Below, one piece after another: positions 1 through 6,526 of a DNA stretch of 25,369 nucleotides (within the stretch, counting starts at the first letter, position 1; every line of letters starts with the position of its first letter). Below the pieces are notes generated by a model. That model was not told where the DNA came from, did no database searches, and saw nothing but the letters and a program-made list of their open reading frames with translations. Made by a program: the position numbers and the translations under genes. The DNA is from Thauera sp. Lineage in GTDB: Bacteria > Pseudomonadota > Gammaproteobacteria > Burkholderiales > Rhodocyclaceae. Location: the NCBI GenBank assembly GCA_023150215.1, contig JAKLLJ010000010.1, positions 1-25,369 on the forward strand, in the 5' to 3' direction.

Positions 1-9
1 TCTTAAATG

Positions 10-195
10 TTAATTCTGCAGCTTTTTGGTGCGAGATTGCACCCGAAAAAATCTTTTGAGCCTAAGGTTAAGGCTATAAAGCGATACAAAAAATACATAA
101 TTTACAAAATTATGGTATCGTAAAGTCTCCTTTGTTCCTTGCTCTCCCGCGGCCCTGGGCACAGACTCTCCCTGCCGCGCGGTGGTGTTCACCAT
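10..195 (-). CDS. possible small ORF or gene stub, unknown
   Basis: A 61-codon frame on the - strand starts with ATG at 195. A good Shine-Dalgarno GAAGGAG (203-209) lies 7 nt upstream. I recognise no family in the product. Its second half reads through the AT-rich regulatory tract at 1-140, including the dyads there, so it is unlikely to be a normal protein along its whole length. It may be chance, or the surviving 5' end of a lost gene. The clear ribosome site is the only positive evidence. Confidence 0.15.
   Translation of the reverse strand: MVNTTARQGESVPRAAGEQGTKETLRYHNFVNYVFFVSLYSLNLRLKRFFRVQSRTKKLQN
75..120 (+). promoter_or_regulatory. AT-rich promoter/operator region with nested dyads
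   Basis: A TATAAA -10-like hexamer lies at 75-80, with only a poor -35 match upstream. Two inverted repeats follow. The outer one is CGATAC (82-87) with GTATCG (115-120). The inner one is CATAATTT (96-103) with AAATTATG (107-114), perfect 8-bp arms around ACA. The tract is strongly AT-rich inside a GC-rich region, as expected of a control region for paaX and/or a gene to the left of the window. The outer half-sites GATAC/GTATC also occur in the dyad at 2266-2311 at almost the same spacing, which suggests a shared regulator. The binding protein is inferred, not shown. Confidence 0.45.
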
Positions 196-321
196 GTTGG
201 TGCTCCTTCACTCTTTTGTCACGGTTTCCGGGGCTCGGCGCAGCGGGCCCTTGCGCTATGCGCCCACCACCGGAGTCGATAGACTTCCCGCCCCCCAGCC
301 GCAGCCTGAAAAGTCTCGCTC
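121..321. other. intergenic leader, no recognised gene
   Basis: About 200 nt lie between the AT-rich control region and the paaX start. Composition changes from AT-rich to GC-rich near 140. Apart from the - strand Shine-Dalgarno/ATG described for the small ORF at 10-195, I see no gene, terminator or repeat here. Confidence 0.4.
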
Positions 322-1272
322 GTGACCACATCCATCCAAGACCGCCTCGAGGCGTTTCGCAAGCAGGACCGCGTGCAGGCCGGTTCGCTGATCATTTCCG
401 TCTTCGGCGACGCCGTGCTGCCGCGCGGCGGACGCATCTGGCTGGGTAGCCTGATCCGGCTGCTCGAGCCCCTGGGGCTCAACGAGCGCCTCGTCCGCAC
501 CTCGGTGTTTCGTCTCGCACGTGACGAATGGCTGGACAGCGAGCCTTGCGGCCGCCGCACCGACTATTTGCTGACGCCTTCCGGTCAGCAGCGCATCGAA
601 GAGGCTTCGCGGCGTATCTACGCCTCTGCCGCACAGGGCTGGGATCGTCGCTGGCGGCTGATCGTCGTGGTCGGCGAGCTGGCGGCGAAGGATCGCGAGC
701 GCTTGCGCAGGGCGCTGTTCTGGCAAGGCTTCGGCATCCTCGATGGCGACTGCTTCGTGCATCCGAGCGCCGACCTGATCACCGCCTTCGACGCGCTGGT
801 CGGCGAGGGGCTGGGCGAGCTGCTGCCCAGGCTCAAGCCGCTGATGGCGGCGGATGCGGGGCTGGGGGCGGCGGCGAGCGATGGGGACCTGGTGCATGCG
901 GCCTGGAATCTCGAGCGTCTGGCGGGGATGTACCGCGACTTTGTCGCCCGCTATCAGCCCGTGCTGGCTCAACTCCGCGACGGTGCCGCCGAGTCCGGTG
1001 ACGAGAGTGCCTTCCTGGTCAGGATGTTGTTGATCCACGACTACCGCCGCCTGTTGCTGCGCGATCCGGGGCTGCCCGACGTATTGCTGGCCAACGACTG
1101 GCCGGGGCAGCGCGCGCGGCTGCTGTGCCGTGAGCTCTATCGTCGGCTGCTCGCGCCCTCCGAGCGCCACATCGACATGCACTTCCGGCTCGCCGACGGA
1201 CGCACGCCCGAGGCGTCGTCGCTGCTGCTCGAGCGCTTCCAGGACGCCGACCCGCTGCACGGCGCCGGCTGA
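322..1272 (+). CDS. paaX: PaaX-family transcriptional repressor
   Basis: 316 residues from a GTG start, the same size as E. coli PaaX as I know it. The N-terminal winged helix-turn-helix (about residues 20-90) carries the family's features: LPRGGRIWLGSLIRLL, then LNERLVRTSVFRLARDEWL, then a GRR turn. It is followed by the central and C-terminal PaaX domains. PaaX proteins are cytoplasmic repressors of phenylacetate-degradation genes and are released by phenylacetyl-CoA or a related thioester. No paa catabolic gene is complete in this window, so the ligand and targets here are inferred. The next intact gene encodes an IclR-type regulator. The 3' end abuts a - strand stub that looks like the start of paaY. 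The GTG start has no strong ribosome site, so its exact position is less sure than the identity. Confidence 0.9.
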   Translation: MTTSIQDRLEAFRKQDRVQAGSLIISVFGDAVLPRGGRIWLGSLIRLLEPLGLNERLVRTSVFRLARDEWLDSEPCGRRTDYLLTPSGQQRIEEASRRIYASAAQGWDRRWRLIVVVGELAAKDRERLRRALFWQGFGILDGDCFVHPSADLITAFDALVGEGLGELLPRLKPLMAADAGLGAAASDGDLVHAAWNLERLAGMYRDFVARYQPVLAQLRDGAAESGDESAFLVRMLLIHDYRRLLLRDPGLPDVLLANDWPGQRARLLCRELYRRLLAPSERHIDMHFRLADGRTPEASSLLLERFQDADPLHGAG

Positions 1273-1274
1273 GG

Positions 1275-1334
1275 GGCGCTTGCATCCACGGCCGGCACGA
1301 TGCCGTCGATCGCGTGGACCTGCAGTGGGTTCAT
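1275..1334 (-). pseudogene. paaY: truncated 5' stub resembling paaY (gamma-carbonic-anhydrase-like)
   Basis: On the - strand a GGAGGA ribosome site (about 1343-1348) precedes an ATG at 1334 by 8 nt. The first 20 codons read MNPLQVHAIDGIVPAVDASA. The core AIDGIVPAVDASA resembles the N-terminus of PaaY/CaiE-type left-handed beta-helix proteins, which typically begin with a short strand, then IDGxxPVV, then an SA-(Y/F)VHP turn. Resemblance stops within a few bases of the paaX stop codon, and the frame then runs antisense through paaX. I read this as a gene start cut off by rearrangement. The family call rests on about 15 residues from memory, so it is moderate; the start signal itself is clear. 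Confidence 0.45.
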
Positions 1335-1395
1335 TGCTGTTTTCCTCCGTCTGGCGTTATGTTACATATGAAGGAATTGTTTCTTCAATAAGTAA
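1334..1395 (+). promoter_or_regulatory. iclR promoter and probable autoregulatory operator
   Basis: A weak -35 TTGCTG (1334-1339) and a -10-like TATGTT (1358-1363) are separated by 18 bp. An imperfect dyad overlaps and follows the -10. Its core is TGAAGGAA (1369-1376) with TTTCTTCA (1380-1387), 7 of 8 positions paired. Outer TTAC/GTAA blocks at 1362-1365 and 1392-1395 extend it with one offset base. Position and symmetry suit autoregulation by the IclR protein encoded 22 nt downstream. The tract also lies between the iclR start and the divergent paaY-like start. Confidence 0.4.
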
Positions 1396-1416
1396 TTTAA
1401 ACGATAGAGGGCTTCG

Positions 1417-2232
1417 ATGAGCGACGAACTCGACGGCAAGCATGGCGTGCAGTCTCTCGAGGTGGGCATGAGCATCCTGCGGGCGATGGTCAGCGGCAAG
1501 CGCTCGATGATGCTCAAGGACATCGCCCAGGCGGCCGACATGCCGCCGTCAAAGGCGCACCGCTATCTGGTCAGCCTGATCCGCAGCGGCCTCGTCGAGC
1601 AGGATCGGCTCACCTCGCGCTACGACCTCGGCCCCTTCGCCCTGAATCTAGGCCTGGTCGCCCTCGACCGCGTCGACCGCATCCGTCTTGGCCTCAACGC
1701 GATCAGCGAGCTGCGTGACATCACCAACGAGACGGTCGCGCTGGCCGTGTGGAGTGATCGCGGGCCGGTGATCGTGCGCTGGGAGCGCCCGCGTCGTCCG
1801 ATCACCGTCAACGTGCTCACCGGTACCAGCCTCAGCCTGCTGAGCTCGGCCGCAGGGCGCGTCTTTGCCGCGTGGCTTCCCGAGCAGCAGACGGAAGCGC
1901 TGCTGCGTGCCGAAATTGAATCCGGCCGGGTGCCCGCGGGCATCGCCACCCTCGACGACGCGCGCCGGCTGCTCGCCGAGGCGCGCGCGCGCGGGCTGTC
2001 GGTGATCTCCAGCGGCTATTTCGCCCGTGGCGTCGAGGCGGCGGCGGGCCCGGTGTTCAACTTCAAGAACGAGATCAACATGAGCATCGCCCTCGTGGGC
2101 GTCGAAGGCACGCTGGATCTCCGTCCGCAAAGCCCCGTGCTCCTCGCCCTGAAGGAGGCCTGCGATGCGCTGTCGCTGCGACTCGGCGCCACCGCGATCC
2201 CGGGGGGCGAGCCGGGCGCGCACGCGAGCTGA
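1417..2232 (+). CDS. IclR-family transcriptional regulator
   Basis: 271 residues. An N-terminal winged helix-turn-helix (about 11-73) contains LKDIAQAADMPPSKAHRYLVSL and is followed by the RYDLGPFALNLG linker typical of IclR proteins. The C-terminal effector-binding domain (about 85-258) has the RGPVIVRWE strand, the LLSSAAGRVFAAWL helix and the GYFARGVEAAAGPVF motif. IclR proteins are tetrameric repressors or activators of catabolic and transport genes that respond to small organic acids. The ATG at 1417 has a weak AGAGG ribosome site 6 nt upstream. The gene sits directly before the uptake operon, and a long perfect dyad at 2266-2311 overlaps that operon's promoter, so control of the transporter is likely. 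The effector is unknown. The C-terminal tail of about 12 residues (GGEPGAHAS end) looks unstructured. Confidence 0.93.
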   Translation: MSDELDGKHGVQSLEVGMSILRAMVSGKRSMMLKDIAQAADMPPSKAHRYLVSLIRSGLVEQDRLTSRYDLGPFALNLGLVALDRVDRIRLGLNAISELRDITNETVALAVWSDRGPVIVRWERPRRPITVNVLTGTSLSLLSSAAGRVFAAWLPEQQTEALLRAEIESGRVPAGIATLDDARRLLAEARARGLSVISSGYFARGVEAAAGPVFNFKNEINMSIALVGVEGTLDLRPQSPVLLALKEACDALSLRLGATAIPGGEPGAHAS

Positions 2233-2265
2233 AGCGCGGTCGTTGCGCTTGGCGGGTGCGCCTTG

Positions 2266-2311
2266 GAATTGATACAAACTTTTCACTTGACGTGATCTTT
2301 TGTATCAATTC
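2266..2311 (+). promoter_or_regulatory. long perfect inverted repeat, probable IclR operator
   Basis: A 13-bp arm GAATTGATACAAA (2266-2278) is matched exactly by TTTGTATCAATTC (2299-2311), with a 20-bp spacer. Half-site centres are 33 bp apart, about three helical turns, so both face the same side of the DNA. The arms flank the -35 box of the uptake promoter and the right arm reaches the -10. A paired-dimer regulator such as the adjacent IclR protein is the natural candidate. Confidence 0.65.
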
Positions 2312-2315
2312 TAAT
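2287..2315 (+). promoter_or_regulatory. sigma-70-type promoter of the uptake operon
   Basis: TTGACG (2287-2292) and TCTAAT (2310-2315) are separated by exactly 17 bp in an AT-rich island. Transcription would start near 2322 and leave a leader of about 100 nt before the binding-protein gene. The promoter lies inside the 2266-2311 dyad. Confidence 0.55.
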
Positions 2316-2379
2316 TAATGGAACGTGTTCTGTATTTCAGAACTGCCGCCCGTCGAGCGGCACGCCATGACGCGCCGGA

Positions 2380-2393
2380 GCCGGTGCACCGGC
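2380..2393 (+). repeat. 14-bp perfect palindrome in the operon leader
   Basis: GCCGGTGCACCGGC is fully self-complementary and lies about 15 nt upstream of the GGAGGAG ribosome site of the binding-protein gene. A smaller stem, TGCCGC/GCGGCA (2344-2349 and 2357-2362), precedes it. It may be a second protein-binding site or part of the leader's fold. In GC-rich DNA chance is also possible. Confidence 0.3.
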
Positions 2394-2421
2394 CATCCGC
2401 ATCACCCACGGAGGAGACACC

Positions 2422-3570
2422 ATGAAGTTGCGCAACACCCTGCTGGCCGCCCTCGGCCTCGCCTTTGCCGCCACCGCCGCCCACGCCGAGATCAAAGTCG
2501 GCGTCGTGCTGTCGGCCACCGGCCCGGCCGCCTCGCTGGGGATCCCGGAAAAGAACACGATCGCGCTGCTGCCTGCGAGCATCGGCGGTGAGAAGGTGAG
2601 CTACATCGTGCTCGACGACGCCTCCGACACCACCACGGCCGTCAAGAACGCCCGCAAGCTGACGGTCGAGGACGGCGTCGACGTGATCATCGGCTCCACC
2701 ACCAGCCCGGCTTCGCTGGCCATGGTCGACGTGGCCGCCGAAACGAAGACGCCGATGATCTCGATGGCCGCCTCTGCGCGCATCGTCGCGCCCATGGACG
2801 ACAAGAAGCGCTGGGTCTTCAAGACGCCGCAGAACGATCAGCAGATGGCGTCGGCGATCATCGGGCACATGAGCGCCAACAAGGTGAAGAAGGTTTCCTT
2901 CATCGGCTTCGCCAACGCCTACGGCGAGGGTTGGTACGAGCAGTTCAAGAAGCTCGCCGAAGCCAAGGGCATCGAGGTCGTCGCCAGCGAGCGCTTCAAC
3001 CCCGCCGACACCTCGGTGACCGGGCAGGCGCTCAAGCTGATGTCGGTGAAGCCGGACGCGGTCTTCATCGCGGGCTCGGGCACGCCCTCGGCGCTGCCGC
3101 AGAAGACCCTGCGCGAGCGCGGCTACAAGGGGCCGATCTACCAGACCCACGGCGTGGCCAACAACGACTTCCTGCGCATCTGCGGGAAGGACTGCGAAGG
3201 CACGCTGCTGCCGGTCGGCCCGGTGCAGATGGCCCGCAGCCTGCCGGACAGCCATCCGGTGAAGGCGAGCGCGCTGGCCTACGTCGAGAAGTACGAGACC
3301 GCCAACGGCGCGGGCTCGGTGTCGAGCTTCGGCGCCTACGCGTGGGATGCCGGGGTGCTGCTGCAGGCGGCCGTCCCCAATGCGCTCAAGACTGCCAAGC
3401 CCGGCTCGCCCGAGTTTCGCGCGGCGCTGCGCGATGCACTCGAGGGCGTGAAGGAAGTCGCCGGCGCCACCGGCATCTACTCCATGAGTGCCGAGGATCA
3501 CCTCGGCCTGGACGACCGCTCGCGCGTGATGATCGAGATCCGCAACGGCACCTGGTCGCTGCTCAAGTAA
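2422..3570 (+). CDS. ABC transporter periplasmic substrate-binding protein (HAAT/LivJ type)
   Basis: 382 residues with a clear signal peptide: MKLR, a hydrophobic core, and probable cleavage after AHA at 22. The mature protein begins EIKVGVVLSATGPAASLG, the standard opening of type I periplasmic binding proteins of the Leu/Ile/Val-amide family. The sequence continues with VLDDASDTTTAVKNARKL and the FIGFANAYGEGWYEQF motif of the lobe interface. A GGAGGAG ribosome site precedes the ATG. It captures the solute in the periplasm and passes it to the LivH/LivM channel encoded downstream. Close family members bind branched-chain amino acids, amides or aromatic acids. The PaaX and IclR neighbours favour an aromatic or organic acid, but that is inference. 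It is the first gene of the operon and is followed by a stable hairpin. Confidence 0.92.
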   Translation: MKLRNTLLAALGLAFAATAAHAEIKVGVVLSATGPAASLGIPEKNTIALLPASIGGEKVSYIVLDDASDTTTAVKNARKLTVEDGVDVIIGSTTSPASLAMVDVAAETKTPMISMAASARIVAPMDDKKRWVFKTPQNDQQMASAIIGHMSANKVKKVSFIGFANAYGEGWYEQFKKLAEAKGIEVVASERFNPADTSVTGQALKLMSVKPDAVFIAGSGTPSALPQKTLRERGYKGPIYQTHGVANNDFLRICGKDCEGTLLPVGPVQMARSLPDSHPVKASALAYVEKYETANGAGSVSSFGAYAWDAGVLLQAAVPNALKTAKPGSPEFRAALRDALEGVKEVAGATGIYSMSAEDHLGLDDRSRVMIEIRNGTWSLLK

Positions 3571-3581
3571 GCATCCTCTCC

Positions 3582-3610
3582 CGCGGCGGGGCGCCTCGCG
3601 TCCCGCCGCG
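3582..3610 (+). repeat. stable GC hairpin after the binding-protein gene
   Basis: A perfect 9-bp stem, CGCGGCGGG (3582-3590) with CCCGCCGCG (3602-3610), closes an 11-nt loop. It begins 11 nt after the binding-protein stop codon. No U-run follows, so it is not a classical terminator. Such intercistronic hairpins commonly protect the upstream message, which would give more binding protein than permease. Confidence 0.6.
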
Positions 3611-3684
3611 CGTCCGTCCGGCATTCCCGGTACATCGAATCAATCACGGCGCCCTGCAAGGCAGCGCCCGGACGAGGCATTTCC

Positions 3685-4722
3685 ATGGATATGTCAATTG
3701 CACTGATCCTGTCCCAGGACGGCATCACCAACGGCGCGATCTACGCGCTCCTGGCGCTGGCGCTGGTGCTGGTGTTCGCGGTCACGCGGGTGATCTTCAT
3801 CCAGCAGGGCGAGTTCGTCGCCTACGGCGCGCTGACGCTGGCGATGATGCAGTCGGGCGCGCTCCCCGCCACGGTGTGGATGCTGGTGGTCATGGGGGCG
3901 TTGGTGACGGCGCTCGACGGCGTGCGCGCGCTCAAGGCGGGGCAGGGCCGGCGTGCCGTCGGGGTGGCGGGGTGGAACCTGGCCTATCCACTGGCGCTGG
4001 CTGCGGCGCTTGGCGCGCTCCCGGTCAATGAGGCGCCGCTGGCCTTGCAGGTGCTGCTGACGCTGGCGATCGTCGTGCCGATGGGGCCGATGATGTACCG
4101 GCTGATGTACCAGCCGATCGCCTCGGCGCCGGTGCTGGTCCTGCTCATCGTCTCGGTGGCGCTGCACATCGCGATGGTGGGCCTGGGGCTGCTGTTCTTC
4201 GGTGCGGAAGGCCAGCGCACGCCGGCGTTCAGCGAGTTCAGCTTCGAGATCGGCCCGCTGATGGTCTCCGCGCAGACGCTGTGGGTGCTGTTGGTGTCGG
4301 CCTTGCTGATCGTGGCGCTGTACCAGTTCTTCGGGCGCACGCTCTATGGCAAGGCCCTGCGTGCGACCGCGATCAATCGCATGGGTGCCCAGCTGATGGG
4401 CATCTCGCCCACGCTCGCCGGCCGCCTCACGTTCTTCCTTGCCGCCTTCATCGGCGCGCTCTCGGGCGTACTGATCGCCCCCATCACCACGATCTACTAC
4501 GACACCGGTTTCCTGATCGGCCTCAAGGGCTTCGTCGCCGCCATCATCGGCGGGCTGGCGAGCTACCCGCTGGCCGCGTTGGGAGCACTCGCGGTGGGGC
4601 TGCTCGAAGCCTTCGCCTCGTTCTGGGCCAGCGCCTACAAGGAAGTCATCGTGTTCACCCTGATCATTCCCGTGCTGCTGTGGCGCTCACTGACCAGCCA
4701 CCACGTGGAGGAAGAAGAATGA
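3685..4722 (+). CDS. HAAT ABC transporter permease, LivH type
   Basis: 345 residues of integral inner-membrane protein with about eight to ten hydrophobic segments. The start region GITNGAIYALLALALVLVFAVTRVIF and the later GKALRATAINRMGAQLMGI loop (the ATPase-coupling EAA-like loop) are typical of LivH. So is the GALSGVLIAPITTIYYDTG...GLKGFVAAIIGG segment. It is longer than the usual 290-310 residues because of a segment of roughly 40 residues after the second membrane helix (about residues 75-115). It forms half of the translocation channel, with the LivM half of the next gene. The last four bases overlap the next start (ATGA), so translation is likely coupled. The ATG at 3685 follows a weak GAGG site. 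Confidence 0.9.
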   Translation: MDMSIALILSQDGITNGAIYALLALALVLVFAVTRVIFIQQGEFVAYGALTLAMMQSGALPATVWMLVVMGALVTALDGVRALKAGQGRRAVGVAGWNLAYPLALAAALGALPVNEAPLALQVLLTLAIVVPMGPMMYRLMYQPIASAPVLVLLIVSVALHIAMVGLGLLFFGAEGQRTPAFSEFSFEIGPLMVSAQTLWVLLVSALLIVALYQFFGRTLYGKALRATAINRMGAQLMGISPTLAGRLTFFLAAFIGALSGVLIAPITTIYYDTGFLIGLKGFVAAIIGGLASYPLAALGALAVGLLEAFASFWASAYKEVIVFTLIIPVLLWRSLTSHHVEEEE

Positions 4723-6512
4723 GAACCGACCGTATCGTCCTCGGGGCCTTTCTCGCCCTGCTGCTGCTGGTGCCGGCGATCCTGTCGCCGTACTACGTGA
4801 CGCTGTTGAACTACATCGGCCTGTACGCGATGGTGGCGCTCGGCCTGGTGCTGCTGACCGGCGTCGGCGGCCTGACGAGCTTCGGCCAGGCCGCCTTCGT
4901 GGGCTTGGGCGCCTACACCACCGCTGCGCTCACCACCGCCCCCGATCTGCCGGGGTGGCTGGCCTGGGTGGGCGCTTCGCCCTGGCTCACGCTGGTGGCG
5001 GGGCTGATCCTCACTGCAATCGTTGCGCTGCTGATCGGTTCGCTCACCCTGAAACTGTCCGGCCACTTCCTGCCCCTGGGTACGATCGCCTGGGGCATCA
5101 GCCTGTACTTCCTGTTCGGCACCATGCAGGACCTCGGCGGGCACACGGGGATCAGCGGCATCCCGGCGATCGGGCTCCTCGGCTGGACGCTCGACGAGGG
5201 CGGCGAGATCTACTACCTGATCTGGGCCTTCCTGCTCGTAGCCATGCTCACCACCCACAACCTGCTCGACTCGCGCGAGGGGCGCGCGATCCGCGCCCTG
5301 AAGGGTGGCCGGGTGATGGCCGAGGCGATGGGGGTGGATACCTCGCGCTCGCGCATGGTGATCTTCGTGATCGCGGCGCTGCTGGCCTGCGCCTCGGGCT
5401 GGCTCTACGCGCACATGCAGCGCTTCGTGAACCCGACCCCGTTCGGTGTGCATATCGGCATCGAATACCTGTTCATGGCGGTGGTCGGCGGCGCCGGCTA
5501 CGTGTGGGGCGCGATCGTCGGTGCGGGCGTGATCACCGTGCTCAAGCAGTGGCTGCAGGACTGGCTGCCGAGCCTGCTGGGTGCCACCGGCAACTTCGAG
5601 ACGATCGTGTTCGGCCTGCTGATGGTGCTGGTGCTGCACCGCGCCCGCGAGGGCCTGTGGCCGATCCTCAAGAAGCTGGTGCCGGTGCGCGCGCGCAACA
5701 AGACGATCGACCCCGACGCCGAGGCGCTGCCGCGGCGCACCCTGCCCAAGGCTGGCGAGCTGATCCTCGAGGCCAGGGACGTCACGCGCAAGTTCGGCGG
5801 CCTGGTCGCCAACAACAACATGAGCCTGGAGGTGCGCGCGGGCGAGATCCTCGCCCTCATCGGCCCCAACGGCGCGGGCAAGAGCACGATGTTCAACCAG
5901 ATCTCGGGCGTGGATACGCCGACTTCGGGCGAGGTGCGCTTCCTCGGCAAGCCGGTGGCCGGCCACGACTCGCGCGAGATCGCCCGCATGGGCATGAGCC
6001 GCACTTTCCAGCATGTGAAGCTGTTGCCGACGATGAGCGTGCTCGAGAACGTGGCGATCGGCGCGCACCTGAGGAGCACCCAGGGCGTGCTGAGCTCGGC
6101 CTGGCGCCTGGATCGCGCCGAAGAGGCGCGCATCCTCAAGGAGGCCGCCCGTCAGATCGAGCGCGTGGGCCTCGCCGAGCACATGTACGAGGAAGCCGGC
6201 AACCTCGCCCTGGGCCAGCAGCGCATCCTCGAGATCGCGCGTGCGCTGTGTGCCGACCCCTGCCTGCTGCTGCTCGACGAGCCCGCAGCCGGCCTGCGCT
6301 TCAAGGAGAAGGAGGCGCTCGGCGAACTGCTTCGGAAGCTGCGCGCGGAAGGCATGGCGACCCTGATCGTCGAGCACGACATGGACTTCGTGATGAGCCT
6401 GGTCGATCGCGTGGTGGTGATGGAGTTCGGCCAGAAGATCGCCGAAGGCCTGCCGGACGAGGTCCAGCAGAACCCGGCAGTGCTCGAGGCCTATCTGGGC
6501 GGTGTGGAGTGA
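4719..6512 (+). CDS. fused HAAT ABC transporter permease/ATPase (LivM-LivG)
   Basis: 597 residues with two parts. Residues 1 to about 320 are a LivM-type permease with the GLTSFGQAAFVGLGAYT motif, a GHTGISGIP loop and the SREGRAIRALKGG coupling loop. After a linker (about 320-345) comes a LivG-type ATPase: Walker A GPNGAGKS at 382-389, Q-loop near SRTFQHVKLLP, signature LALGQQ at 496-501, Walker B with D520/E521, and switch His553. The signature differs from LSGGQ, but GQQ variants are usual in LivG. Most relatives encode the two parts separately, so this one chain provides a membrane half and an ATPase. The ATG overlaps the livH stop. The continuous reading frame argues against a sequencing artefact. 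It would pair with LivH and LivF. Confidence 0.92.
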   Translation: MRTDRIVLGAFLALLLLVPAILSPYYVTLLNYIGLYAMVALGLVLLTGVGGLTSFGQAAFVGLGAYTTAALTTAPDLPGWLAWVGASPWLTLVAGLILTAIVALLIGSLTLKLSGHFLPLGTIAWGISLYFLFGTMQDLGGHTGISGIPAIGLLGWTLDEGGEIYYLIWAFLLVAMLTTHNLLDSREGRAIRALKGGRVMAEAMGVDTSRSRMVIFVIAALLACASGWLYAHMQRFVNPTPFGVHIGIEYLFMAVVGGAGYVWGAIVGAGVITVLKQWLQDWLPSLLGATGNFETIVFGLLMVLVLHRAREGLWPILKKLVPVRARNKTIDPDAEALPRRTLPKAGELILEARDVTRKFGGLVANNNMSLEVRAGEILALIGPNGAGKSTMFNQISGVDTPTSGEVRFLGKPVAGHDSREIARMGMSRTFQHVKLLPTMSVLENVAIGAHLRSTQGVLSSAWRLDRAEEARILKEAARQIERVGLAEHMYEEAGNLALGQQRILEIARALCADPCLLLLDEPAAGLRFKEKEALGELLRKLRAEGMATLIVEHDMDFVMSLVDRVVVMEFGQKIAEGLPDEVQQNPAVLEAYLGGVE

Positions 6513-6526
6513 GCGGGGACAACGAG

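Noticed and set aside
2311..3624. Long - strand frame opposite the substrate-binding protein
   Set aside because: Low-complexity antisense translation; the + strand frame has a signal peptide and clear family motifs.
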